A DNA stretch of 9,942 nt from an uncultured Spirochaetia bacterium (GTDB taxonomy: Bacteria; Spirochaetota; UBA6919): contig CAJXGR010000094.1 of assembly GCA_913053665.1 (NCBI GenBank), positions 1 through 9,942 of the forward strand, written 5' to 3'. Positions within the stretch are counted from its first letter, which is position 1, and every line of letters begins with the position of its first letter. The notes below the pieces were generated by a model, which worked only from the letters and a program-made list of their open reading frames with translations, was not told the origin of the DNA and searched no databases. Position numbers and translations under genes: made by a program. Positions 1 through 5,093 of the stretch are shown here, piece by piece.

Positions 1-315
1 AATCTCTGTCTGTTCCATATAATCTGCTTTTTGTCGAAGTTCAAAGGCGCGGTGTAAGGTCTTTGACATTTCTTTGGTAAAAATACCAGTTTTAACAAAC
101 TCTCTATCAAAGAATGAGATGGCACCTACATGCTTTGATGTGCCGATATCCTTTTTCTGAAGGACTCCTAACACAGAATAGAACATTGCGTAATAGAGAC
201 GATTCATAACCGATCGCCTGCTCATCCCCTCCCTCAAAAGAATCCTTGCCTCATCGATTGATTCTTTTGCCTGTTTGATTCTATATTTTATCAGAATCTC
301 TTTTTCCTCATTCAT
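1..315 (-). CDS. HEPN-domain protein, probable partner of the adjacent MNT (partial)
   Basis: The reading frame is open from the ATG at 315 to the left edge, giving 105 N-terminal residues, so the C-terminus is missing. The sequence matches the HEPN family (Pfam PF05168 type). It has a helical N-terminus, the block NRLYYAMFYSVL at about residues 38-49, SKHVGAISFFDREFVKTGIF at about 60-79, and the typical FELRQKADY near residues 91-99. HEPN proteins paired with minimal nucleotidyltransferases are commonly RNase toxins. The ATG overlaps the stop of the upstream MNT gene by four bases (ATGA), which indicates translational coupling. Many relatives have Arg-x6-His in the YYAMF block. Here the pair is R39 and Y46, so the usual catalytic histidine is not seen and RNase activity is uncertain. 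Family assignment is firm; the toxin role is inferred from context. Confidence 0.85.
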   Translation of the reverse strand, partial: MNEEKEILIKYRIKQAKESIDEARILLREGMSRRSVMNRLYYAMFYSVLGVLQKKDIGTSKHVGAISFFDREFVKTGIFTKEMSKTLHRAFELRQKADYMEQTEI

Positions 316-629
316 ACAGTGATACCATCTCGTAAAACATTTTGGATGAAAATAGACTCACGTATTGGAGTGTTCTTGAGAGTATCAATGCTCATTGGAA
401 GAGCTACAATAAGCACATCATTATTAAAACCCACTTCCCAGGCACAATTGCTGATTTCTTTTTCTATAGCATGACTGATGGATTCTACAATCACCAGTAC
501 ATCAAGATCAGATTCCTCCCTAGCCTCATCACGAGCTCTAGAACCAAAAACCTTTAGCTCATATACTTTAATTTTCTGCTCAAGGAGATGTTTGAACTGT
601 TCTATGACTCTTTTATCCTTTTCCAGCAT
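312..629 (-). CDS. Minimal nucleotidyltransferase (MNT-domain) antitoxin-like protein
   Basis: This 105-residue protein has the nucleotidyltransferase signature of the MNT family (DNA polymerase beta-like fold). GSRAR lies at residues 29-33, followed by SDLDV at 40-44 with the metal-binding acidic pair D41 and D43. A third candidate acidic residue, D71, sits in the strand DVLIVAL. Single-domain MNT proteins of this size pair with HEPN proteins. In the studied MntA/HepT pair the MNT transfers AMP to the HEPN toxin to silence it; that such chemistry occurs here is an inference. A ribosome binding site GGAGA (636-640 on the plus strand, reversed) lies 6 bases before the ATG. The stop codon overlaps the HEPN start. 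The gene comes after DUF433 on the same strand, with an ankyrin-tail remnant in the 68-base gap. Confidence 0.88.
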   Translation of the reverse strand: MLEKDKRVIEQFKHLLEQKIKVYELKVFGSRARDEAREESDLDVLVIVESISHAIEKEISNCAWEVGFNNDVLIVALPMSIDTLKNTPIRESIFIQNVLRDGITV

Positions 630-642
630 GTTATTTCTCCAG

Positions 643-697
643 ATAATTATCTTTCTCCCCTTTTCCCACCCGCTTTTTTGAGGAGTTTATGACTTCT
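643..697 (-). repeat. Decayed ankyrin-gene 3' tail, copy C
   Basis: On the minus strand, directly after the DUF433 stop, one frame reads HKLLKKAGGKRGER and then a stop. This matches the C-terminus of the ankyrin lipoprotein encoded upstream (KAGGKSGKDLK). Positions 660-679 are identical over 20 bases to 932-951 in copy B, and 17 of those bases are shared with the ankyrin gene at 1492-1508. There is no start codon or open frame of useful length. This is a sequence relic that fills the DUF433-MNT gap. Confidence 0.75.
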
Positions 698-892
698 TCA
701 TCCAAATGTTGCGGCGTAATCCAAACACGCAAAAATGTCCTCTTGCGTCAGTGAAGGGTATTCTTTAAGAAGCTCTTCTACAGTATCCCCCTGGGCCAAC
801 ATGTGGACGATCTGATGAACCGGGATTCGGGTTCCTTGAATGCAAGCCTGTCCATGAGAGACTTTTGGATCCATTGAAATACGATTGTTCAC
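698..892 (-). CDS. DUF433-family antitoxin-like protein
   Basis: This 64-residue protein carries the DUF433 (PF04255) signature: ISMDPKVSHGQACIQGTRIP at the N-terminus, then VEELLKEYPSLTQEDIFACL and a closing DYAA. The family has a small helical, winged-helix-like fold and is usually the antitoxin or regulator encoded just before a DUF5615 PIN-like nuclease. No such nuclease follows here. The next genes are an ankyrin-tail relic and the MNT/HEPN pair, so this copy appears to be an orphan or newly partnered. Translation starts at GTG (892-890), supported by GGAG six bases upstream. The protein is slightly short for the family and ends soon after DYAATFG, exactly where the relic begins, so the original C-terminus may have been replaced. 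Confidence 0.87.
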   Translation of the reverse strand: MNNRISMDPKVSHGQACIQGTRIPVHQIVHMLAQGDTVEELLKEYPSLTQEDIFACLDYAATFG

Positions 893-909
893 GATCTTCT
901 CCTGACGTT

Positions 910-1011
910 TTAGTCTGACAAATCCTTCCCGCTTTTCCCACCCGCTTTTTTGAAGATTTTAATCATTTCTTTATTCTTCGCATAATTTGGGGAGATGAAC
1001 AAATTACTCAT
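910..1011 (-). pseudogene. Ankyrin-gene 3' tail remnant, copy B
   Basis: A 33-codon minus-strand frame runs from an ATG at 1011-1009 to TAA at 912-910. Its last 24 or so residues align with the C-terminus of the ankyrin lipoprotein at 1473-2852. AKNKEMIKIFKKAGGKSGKD here corresponds to AKSEEMKQILIKAGGKSGKD there. At DNA level a 30-base block differs at only one position. The frame overlaps the end of the upstream 61-residue gene by 8 bases and has no convincing ribosome binding site. The best reading is the 3' scar of a lost ankyrin paralogue or a partial duplication. Expression as a peptide is possible but unsupported. Confidence 0.7.
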
Positions 1012-1189
1012 GGCTATTAAACAATTTGTAGGATTTATCTTCGCTTCGGTTATCAATCACATTATAGTTCTTAAACTTCTCTTTTCCCTGCTCTGATCTC
1101 TCGATTATTCCTTGGATCTCCTTTTCTTCCTCTTCTGTTTCAGGAATAACATATTCCACCACAAATGTCTTTTTGTAAATTGTTTTCAT
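1004..1189 (-). CDS. Small hypothetical protein, probable partner of the BrnT-like toxin
   Basis: This 61-residue, highly charged protein has an acidic stretch (PETEEEEKEIQ at about residues 16-26) and lacks cysteines and membrane segments. I do not recognise the family. Its ATG overlaps the stop of the upstream BrnT-like gene by four bases (ATGA), and AAGAAG lies just before it, so the two are almost certainly translated together. BrnT toxins are normally followed by their antitoxin BrnA, which is a ribbon-helix-helix protein. This product occupies that position but does not show the BrnA pattern. An antitoxin role is inferred from position only. A relic of an ankyrin gene 3' end follows immediately. 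Confidence 0.65.
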   Translation of the reverse strand: MKTIYKKTFVVEYVIPETEEEEKEIQGIIERSEQGKEKFKNYNVIDNRSEDKSYKLFNSHE

Positions 1190-1467
1190 AATCTTCTTAA
1201 TTCCTTTTCTATCAAGCTTTTTTCGTCGTTATCAAAAATATCGAAGGCCGTTATGATAAAATAAGTTCCGTCTTTTAATGTCCGGTAAACGACTTTCAAA
1301 TATCTTCCTGATAATAATTTCCCAATCGACTCAAAACTTTTGTCTTTTCTTTTTCTTTCTAAATATAATATATCATGAAAGAACTCGTAAACCTCTTCTT
1401 TTGAAACCCCATGTTTAATGAAATGAATATCATTTAAGTCTTTATCAAAAAGATATTTAAACGTCAT
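1186..1467 (-). CDS. BrnT-like toxin (RelE-fold RNase family)
   Basis: This 93-residue protein resembles BrnT (PF04365), a RelE-like ribonuclease toxin. Shared elements are the N-terminal aromatic/Asp/Lys start (FKYLFDKDLNDIHFIKHGVS), the helix EEVYEFFHD, a Glu-rich ERKRKD loop, the strands GRYLKVVYRTL, and a C-terminal FIITAFD strand followed by a charged helix ending RRL. The usual Arg-Ile-Ile-Ser-Ala-Arg strand is changed to YFIITAFD, so some catalytic positions of BrnT may be absent. The gene starts 5 bases after the ankyrin gene stop with no strong ribosome binding site of its own, which suggests coupling to it. It overlaps the next small gene by 4 bases, the toxin-first order known for brnTA. 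A DUF4258-like assignment is an alternative. Confidence 0.6.
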   Translation of the reverse strand: MTFKYLFDKDLNDIHFIKHGVSKEEVYEFFHDILYLERKRKDKSFESIGKLLSGRYLKVVYRTLKDGTYFIITAFDIFDNDEKSLIEKELRRL

Positions 1468-1472
1468 GATAT

Positions 1473-2852
1473 TTACTTCAAATCCTTCCCACTTTTCCCA
1501 CCCGCTTTAATGAGGATTTGCTTCATCTCCTCACTCTTTGCCAGATCCAGCGGGGTTTTACCATCATTATCACCATCACTAGCATTGACATGCGCTCCGT
1601 TCCTGATCAGCAGCTCTACAATGCCCTTACGATCCCATTGAGCCGCCTTATGGAGAACTGTAATGCGACCATACCTGACATTAATGTCGACTCCTTTATC
1701 AACAAGACGAGTGACTTCTTCCTTATCGCCGAATACAGTTGCTATATACAACTTGCTCCAATCACCTTCTACTAAATCCAGTGGAGTTTGTCCTTTTTCG
1801 TCTTTTACGTTAAACTTGGCACCGTTCTTGATCAGCATCTCTATAGCTTTGTTATTAAGATTTTTAACTGCTTCATGGAGAGGTGTTCTACCGGTCCTGG
1901 TCTTGGCATTTACGTCCGCTCCGTTCTTAATCAGTACTTCAACAATGTCTCCATTATCATAAAAACTACGTGCCGCGTCATGCAAAGGTGTCTCGCCCTT
2001 ATTATCCCTGGCATTTACCTTGGCACCTTTCTGAATCAACAGTTCTACAACACTCTTATTATCATTACCACCCGAAGCCGCTCCATGCAAAACTGTCCTG
2101 CCCTCTTTAGTCCTGGCATTCACATTGGCTCCTTTTTCGATCAGCAGTAGAACAACGTCCTTATGGCCACCATCAGAAGCCGCTTCATACAAAATTGTCC
2201 TGCCATACTCATCCGTAGCATGAAGGTTCGCCCCTCTTTTGATCAGCAGATCAACAACATCACTGTGACCATTAGAAGCCGCTCCAAACAAAGCTGATAC
2301 GCCAGCCTCAGACTTTACTTTAATCCCTTTTGTAATCAGTAGCTCTACAACGTCTTTATGACCGTTAGATGCCGCCAAATCTAAAGCTGTACTGCCATCC
2401 TTAGACTTGGCATTGACTTTAGCACCTTTCCTGATAAGACTCGCCACTTCTTTTATATAACCGATCCGAGCCGCTAAATGGAGTGCTGTACTATCGTTAT
2501 CACCCGTAATTTTAGCCCCGTTTTTAATCAGTAAATCTACAATGTCCATTTGCATTTTACCATCACTACCACCATCAGCCGCCAAATGAAGGGGTGTTTT
2601 ACCCGATTTATCTTTTGCATTTACGTTGGCTCCATTCTTGATCAGTAGGGCTAGAAAGTCCTTGTTCCAAACCGCCTTATGTAAAGCTGTCCTACCATCA
2701 TCATCCTTGACATTCACGTTTACTTTTTTAACAAGAGACGCGATTGTTTCCTTATCGCCTTGTTGAGCCGCCTTAAACCATTTGTGTTCATTACTCTCAC
2801 AGGCTACAATATTCATCAGAATTATCAAAAAGATCACAAACCATTGTTTCAT
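1473..2852 (-). CDS. Ankyrin-repeat lipoprotein
   Basis: The product has a lipoprotein signal peptide, MKQWFVIFLIILMNIVAC, with lipobox IVAC. The lipid-bearing Cys is residue 18, and Glu at +2 gives no inner-membrane retention signal, so outer-membrane anchoring on the periplasmic face is likely. The rest is about 12-13 ankyrin repeats with the pattern GxTxLHxAA...vVeLLIxxGAxVNA. A break near WSKLYIATVFGDKEEVTRLV looks like a fresh N-cap, so two ankyrin domains of about ten and three repeats may be fused. Start choice: AAGGGGGG lies 7 bases before the ATG at 2852. An ATG at 2858 is too close to it, and the one at 2873 has none. Ankyrin repeats bind proteins; the partner is unknown. The BrnT-like gene begins 5 bases after the stop. 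Confidence 0.92.
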   Translation of the reverse strand: MKQWFVIFLIILMNIVACESNEHKWFKAAQQGDKETIASLVKKVNVNVKDDDGRTALHKAVWNKDFLALLIKNGANVNAKDKSGKTPLHLAADGGSDGKMQMDIVDLLIKNGAKITGDNDSTALHLAARIGYIKEVASLIRKGAKVNAKSKDGSTALDLAASNGHKDVVELLITKGIKVKSEAGVSALFGAASNGHSDVVDLLIKRGANLHATDEYGRTILYEAASDGGHKDVVLLLIEKGANVNARTKEGRTVLHGAASGGNDNKSVVELLIQKGAKVNARDNKGETPLHDAARSFYDNGDIVEVLIKNGADVNAKTRTGRTPLHEAVKNLNNKAIEMLIKNGAKFNVKDEKGQTPLDLVEGDWSKLYIATVFGDKEEVTRLVDKGVDINVRYGRITVLHKAAQWDRKGIVELLIRNGAHVNASDGDNDGKTPLDLAKSEEMKQILIKAGGKSGKDLK

Positions 2853-2897
2853 TTTCATTCCCCCCTTTTCCATTAATAATGATGCTATAAATATGAC

Positions 2898-2929
2898 ATA
2901 AAATCTTGATAAATCAAGAAGTATTTTAT
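2898..2929. promoter_or_regulatory. Imperfect palindrome between divergent ankyrin and Uma2 genes
   Basis: TCTTGAT-AA-ATCAAGA is a perfect 7-2-7 inverted repeat (2904-2919). It is flanked by ATAAAAT (2898-2904) and ATTTTAT (2923-2929), which extend the symmetry with a small bulge. It lies in the shared upstream region of two divergent genes, where an operator is more plausible than a terminator. No bound protein can be named. Confidence 0.45.
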
Positions 2930-2983
2930 CGGAAAGGACTTAACGTCCATCCAATGCTTTTCATTATCGACTCATCGGTTTAA

Positions 2984-3604
2984 ATGATTGTGGAAAACTT
3001 GAAAGAATATGAGTATATTATCACTATGAAAGAAACAATGACTCAGAAAAAAGCCAGGTATCATCTGCAATCGGCTGATGTATCCTCCTATGACCAGCTT
3101 GAGGACGATGGATTTCTCTATCAGCTTGTGGAAGGAGTTCTCATCATGGCCGCTGCCCCCATTCTATTTCACCAGGACATTTTAATGAAATTGACCCTCA
3201 TTATTTCAAAGTTTCTGGAATCTCACCCCATAGGGAAAATCTATTTTGCACCCACCGATGTGGAACTCAACGATCAGAACATCTATCAGCCGGATCTTTT
3301 GTTTGTATCCCGTGAGCGATCAGCCATCCTGAAAGGAAAGCGGGTCGTGGGAGCCCCTGATCTGGTCATTGAAGTCTTGTCAGTAGGGACAAAGGACCTG
3401 GATCTTGGCGTGAAGTACAAGGTCTATGAGCAAAGTGGTATTTTGGAATACTGGATTGTGGATCCACAAAAGAAAAGCTTCAAGTTCTACCAGTTGAAGG
3501 ACAAGCTATTTCATGAAATACCTGTAGAAAAAGAGTATACCAGCCAGGTTCTTTCTCCTTTAAACCTCTCTCCATCGGATTTCTGGAATAAGCTGAAATC
3601 TTGA
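2984..3604 (+). CDS. Uma2-family (DUF820) restriction-endonuclease-like protein
   Basis: This 206-residue protein has the Uma2 (PF05685) pattern: YQLVEGVLIM near residue 46, QPDLLFVS with D104, GAPDLVIEVLS with E130, then K144-x3-Y148 and EYWIVDP. D104, E130 and K144 form the likely PD-(D/E)xK metal-binding core, so the fold and key acidic residues are intact. Family members are abundant in environmental genomes, often in many copies, and their biological target is unknown. The start is uncertain. The ATG at 2984 has no clear ribosome binding site, and ATGs at 3026 and 3038 lie in frame before the conserved domain; the one at 3038 has GAAAG a few bases upstream. It stands alone, divergent from the ankyrin gene and 137 bases before arsR. 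Confidence 0.88.
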   Translation: MIVENLKEYEYIITMKETMTQKKARYHLQSADVSSYDQLEDDGFLYQLVEGVLIMAAAPILFHQDILMKLTLIISKFLESHPIGKIYFAPTDVELNDQNIYQPDLLFVSRERSAILKGKRVVGAPDLVIEVLSVGTKDLDLGVKYKVYEQSGILEYWIVDPQKKSFKFYQLKDKLFHEIPVEKEYTSQVLSPLNLSPSDFWNKLKS

Positions 3605-3670
3605 GTTCTCTCACAAGTTACAATTCACCAAGCAAATAGCCGTTAAGTTCAAGAGATATTAAAATAAGTG

Positions 3671-3698
3671 TTGACGAAACAGAAAAAACTGTTATCTT
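3671..3698 (+). promoter_or_regulatory. Promoter of arsR-trx with internal inverted repeat
   Basis: TTGACG (3671-3676) and TATCTT (3693-3698) form a -35/-10 pair with a 16-base spacer. Inside the spacer AACAG (3678-3682) and CTGTT (3689-3693) form a perfect inverted repeat around six A residues. A repressor bound here would block RNA polymerase. ArsR proteins typically repress their own promoters, so this is a candidate ArsR operator. Confidence 0.6.
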
Positions 3699-3718
3699 TA
3701 AAATCAATATACAAGAAC

Positions 3719-3730
3719 TTGAATATTCAA
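3719..3730. promoter_or_regulatory. Perfect 12-bp palindrome before arsR
   Basis: TTGAATATTCAA is its own reverse complement and sits 11 bases before the arsR start, downstream of the -10 element. A further short symmetry, CAAG-AA-CTTG (3712-3721), overlaps it. AT-rich TGAA/TTCA half-sites are common in ArsR/SmtB operators. The site is therefore an alternative or second operator, inferred from position and symmetry. Confidence 0.5.
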
Positions 3731-3741
3731 AAGTAACTATA

Positions 3742-4041
3742 ATGATTCAAGAAAAAGAACTTTTAGAACAAACATCCTTCAAACAAGAAGCAGAAATGCT
3801 GCGAGCCTTGGGACATCCTGTGAGACTCAAGATCCTCTGTGGGTTGATGTCTGAAAGTTGCTGTGTCAAGATCATGCAGGAATGCCTTCAAATCCCTCAG
3901 GCCACATTATCGCAGCATTTAGCTGTCCTTAAGGGGGTTGGAGTGATTGAAGGGATACGATACGGGAATCTGGTTATTTATAAGATTAGAAGTTCATTTG
4001 TCAATCAATTGATGACCCTTCTTATTAAAGAAGCAGAATAG
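3742..4041 (+). CDS. ArsR/SmtB-family winged-helix regulator with four cysteines
   Basis: This 99-residue protein of typical ArsR length has LRALGHPVRLKILCGL at about residues 20-35, the recognition helix IPQATLSQHLAVLKGVGVI at about 51-69 and the wing GIRYGNLVIYKI. Cysteines are C33, C40, C41 and C48. In ArsR proteins, cysteines in and before the recognition region bind metals, and in persulfide sensors such as BigR/SqrR a cysteine in the LC position of helix 2 is reactive. Here the second, C-terminal cysteine of those sensors is missing and the metal motif ELCVCDL is not reproduced. The ligand is therefore open: thiol oxidant, sulfide or metal. Two inverted repeats and a promoter lie upstream. 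Thioredoxin starts 23 bases later on the same strand, making it the likely target. Confidence 0.9.
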   Translation: MIQEKELLEQTSFKQEAEMLRALGHPVRLKILCGLMSESCCVKIMQECLQIPQATLSQHLAVLKGVGVIEGIRYGNLVIYKIRSSFVNQLMTLLIKEAE

Positions 4042-4064
4042 CAATCATTTAGGAGGATTACGTT

Positions 4065-4385
4065 ATGGCAGCATTAGCTGAAGCAACCGATCAAAGTTTT
4101 GAGACAGAAGTATTAAAGTCAAGTGTCCCTGTATTAGTGGACTTTTGGGCCCCCTGGTGTATGCCCTGCCGCATGCAGGCACCGATCCTTGAGACCGTCC
4201 AGGAAAAACTGGGCGAGAAAGTCAAAATCGTAAAAGTCAATACGGATGAAAATACTGCGATCGCACAAAAGTTCAAGATCATGTCTATTCCCACTTTAAT
4301 GATCTTTAACGGCGGCGAGGCCGTTGAACAGATGGTGGGCGTGCAAAACGAAGAAAAGCTGGTCTCTAAGTTAACAAGTCTTTAA
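4065..4385 (+). CDS. trxA: Thioredoxin with atypical CMPC active site
   Basis: This 106-residue cytoplasmic thioredoxin has the core VLVDFWAPWCMPC at residues 23-35, with redox cysteines C32 and C35, the cis-proline loop SIPTLMIF with P76, and the C-terminal helix NEEKLVSKL. It reduces protein disulfides and would be recharged by a thioredoxin reductase, which is not present in this window. The dipeptide between the cysteines is Met-Pro instead of the usual Gly-Pro. The dipeptide tunes redox potential in this family, so specificity may differ from housekeeping thioredoxin. AGGAGG at 4051-4056 gives a strong start. The gene lies directly behind arsR and before a glutaredoxin-like gene, consistent with a regulated redox operon rather than the housekeeping copy. 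Confidence 0.93.
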   Translation: MAALAEATDQSFETEVLKSSVPVLVDFWAPWCMPCRMQAPILETVQEKLGEKVKIVKVNTDENTAIAQKFKIMSIPTLMIFNGGEAVEQMVGVQNEEKLVSKLTSL

Positions 4386-4528
4386 TACTTAGGATCACGA
4401 TGGATTTCAGGTCGGTTATTTCGCCGGCCTGAAAGCTGGAAAACGAGCTATCCGATTTTATCCCATGGTTCAATTGAAATGACTCTGTCTTGCACTGGGC
4501 TAAATGACTATCAAAGGAGGAAAAGCTT
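4386..4528 (+). other. Gap between thioredoxin and glutaredoxin genes: hairpin and possible peptide relic
   Basis: There is no complete gene. CAGGTCGG (4408-4415) and CCGGCCTG (4424-4431) form an 8-bp stem with one G-U pair and an 8-base loop. It is not followed by a T run, so it is a weak attenuator or RNA-processing candidate. One plus frame reads GYFAGLKAGKRAIRFYPMV up to a stop near 4482 but lacks a start. It may be a relic of a lost gene or chance. The last bases hold AAGGAGG (4514-4520) for the next gene. Confidence 0.4.
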
Positions 4529-4762
4529 ATGGATGCAACAATATATACAACACCTACTTGTGGATACTGCACTCAGGCTAAGAACTACCTGAATGGCCTC
4601 GGTGTCCGGGTCAAGGAAATAGATATCACACGGGATTCGAGAGCGGCAGAGGAAATGGTTAGAAAAACCGGTCAGCAGGGTGTTCCCGTCATACTTCTTA
4701 AGGGAAGTAAGATTGTTGGTTTCGATAAAAATAAAATAGATCGTATCTTGGGCAAGAATTAA
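4529..4762 (+). CDS. Glutaredoxin/NrdH-like redox protein
   Basis: This 77-residue protein of the small glutaredoxin-like family has the thioredoxin-fold start ATIYTTPTCGYC with redox cysteines C11 and C14, a cis-proline GVPVILL near residues 51-57, and the closing GFDKNKIDRIL. It would act in the cytoplasm as a dithiol carrier. With CGYC and no visible glutathione-specific extension it could accept electrons from glutathione or from thioredoxin reductase (NrdH style). A strong ribosome binding site AAGGAGG (4514-4520) precedes the ATG by 8 bases. It follows thioredoxin and precedes DUF6132 on the same strand, as part of the putative ArsR-controlled redox cluster. Confidence 0.9.
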   Translation: MDATIYTTPTCGYCTQAKNYLNGLGVRVKEIDITRDSRAAEEMVRKTGQQGVPVILLKGSKIVGFDKNKIDRILGKN

Positions 4763-4791
4763 GTCCCAATAGTCGATTACTGAGGATATAC

Positions 4792-4956
4792 ATGATACTT
4801 AAAATAGTTTTGGGAGTTCTGATCGGGGGAGGCCTAGGCTTTGCCTATTATTATTTTGTGGGCTGTCAGACAGGGACCTGTCCCATCCAGAGCAATCCCT
4901 ATGCGTCGACTGCCTATGGCACAGCCCTTGGGCTTTTGATTGTATTTATGAAATAA
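4792..4956 (+). CDS. DUF6132-like small membrane protein
   Basis: A 54-residue frame starts at ATG 4792 with GAGG six bases upstream (4782-4785). The product has a glycine-rich first hydrophobic segment (ILKIVLGVLIGGGLGFAYYY), a short central loop with the pattern VGCQTGTCPIQSNPY, and a second hydrophobic segment (TALGLLIVFM). This is the recognisable layout of DUF6132 proteins: two transmembrane helices joined by a loop with two conserved cysteines, here C30 and C35. The function is unknown. The family is often seen beside thioredoxins and rhodanese-type sulfur proteins, which fits this neighbourhood. It starts 29 bases after the glutaredoxin stop, so co-transcription is likely. Confidence 0.8.
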   Translation: MILKIVLGVLIGGGLGFAYYYFVGCQTGTCPIQSNPYASTAYGTALGLLIVFMK

Positions 4957-4972
4957 TTAGAAAACATTTTTT

Positions 4973-5050
4973 GCCACAAAGACTCAAAGACTCAAAGACG
5001 CAGAGAAGAAAATAATCTGTAAAAACTCTGTGTCTCAGAGCCTCTGTGGC
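4973..5050. repeat. Dispersed GCCACAAAGA-type inverted repeat
   Basis: A left arm beginning GCCACAAAGACTC (4973-5005) pairs imperfectly with a right arm ending CCTCTGTGGC (5026-5050), around an AT-rich loop. The left arm carries an extra tandem copy of the octamer AAAGACTC that the right arm lacks. Elements with GCCACAAAGACAC and its mirror image are widespread intergenic repeats in many environmental bacterial genomes. It fills most of the 137-base gap between DUF6132 and the CoA-binding gene. It may act as a transcript-stabilising or terminating hairpin. Confidence 0.75.
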
Positions 5051-5093
5051 AGATATTTTTAGTTAAATGTTATAAAAAGCAAAGGATAAATCT

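Noticed and set aside
342..681. Plus-strand frames opposite the MNT gene
   Set aside because: The minus frame shows clear MNT motifs and a ribosome binding site, while these show no recognisable domain.
655..1527. CRISPR array formed by the repeated TTTTCCCACCCGC block
   Set aside because: There are only three copies at irregular distances of about 270 and 560 bases, with genes between them, and the block is the coding end of an ankyrin gene.
1518..2150. Several plus-strand open frames antisense to the ankyrin gene
   Set aside because: They mirror the repeated ankyrin codon pattern, overlap each other in different frames and lack ribosome binding sites. They are shadows of the repeat structure.
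1473..2873. Longer ankyrin protein starting at ATG 2873
   Set aside because: No ribosome binding site precedes that ATG, and the added MEKGGMK codons contain the AAGGGGGG that best serves ATG 2852.
4973..5050. Rho-independent terminator or small RNA gene
   Set aside because: The stem is imperfect, the right flank lacks a continuous T run, and the sequence type matches a dispersed repeat. A terminator role is possible but not shown.
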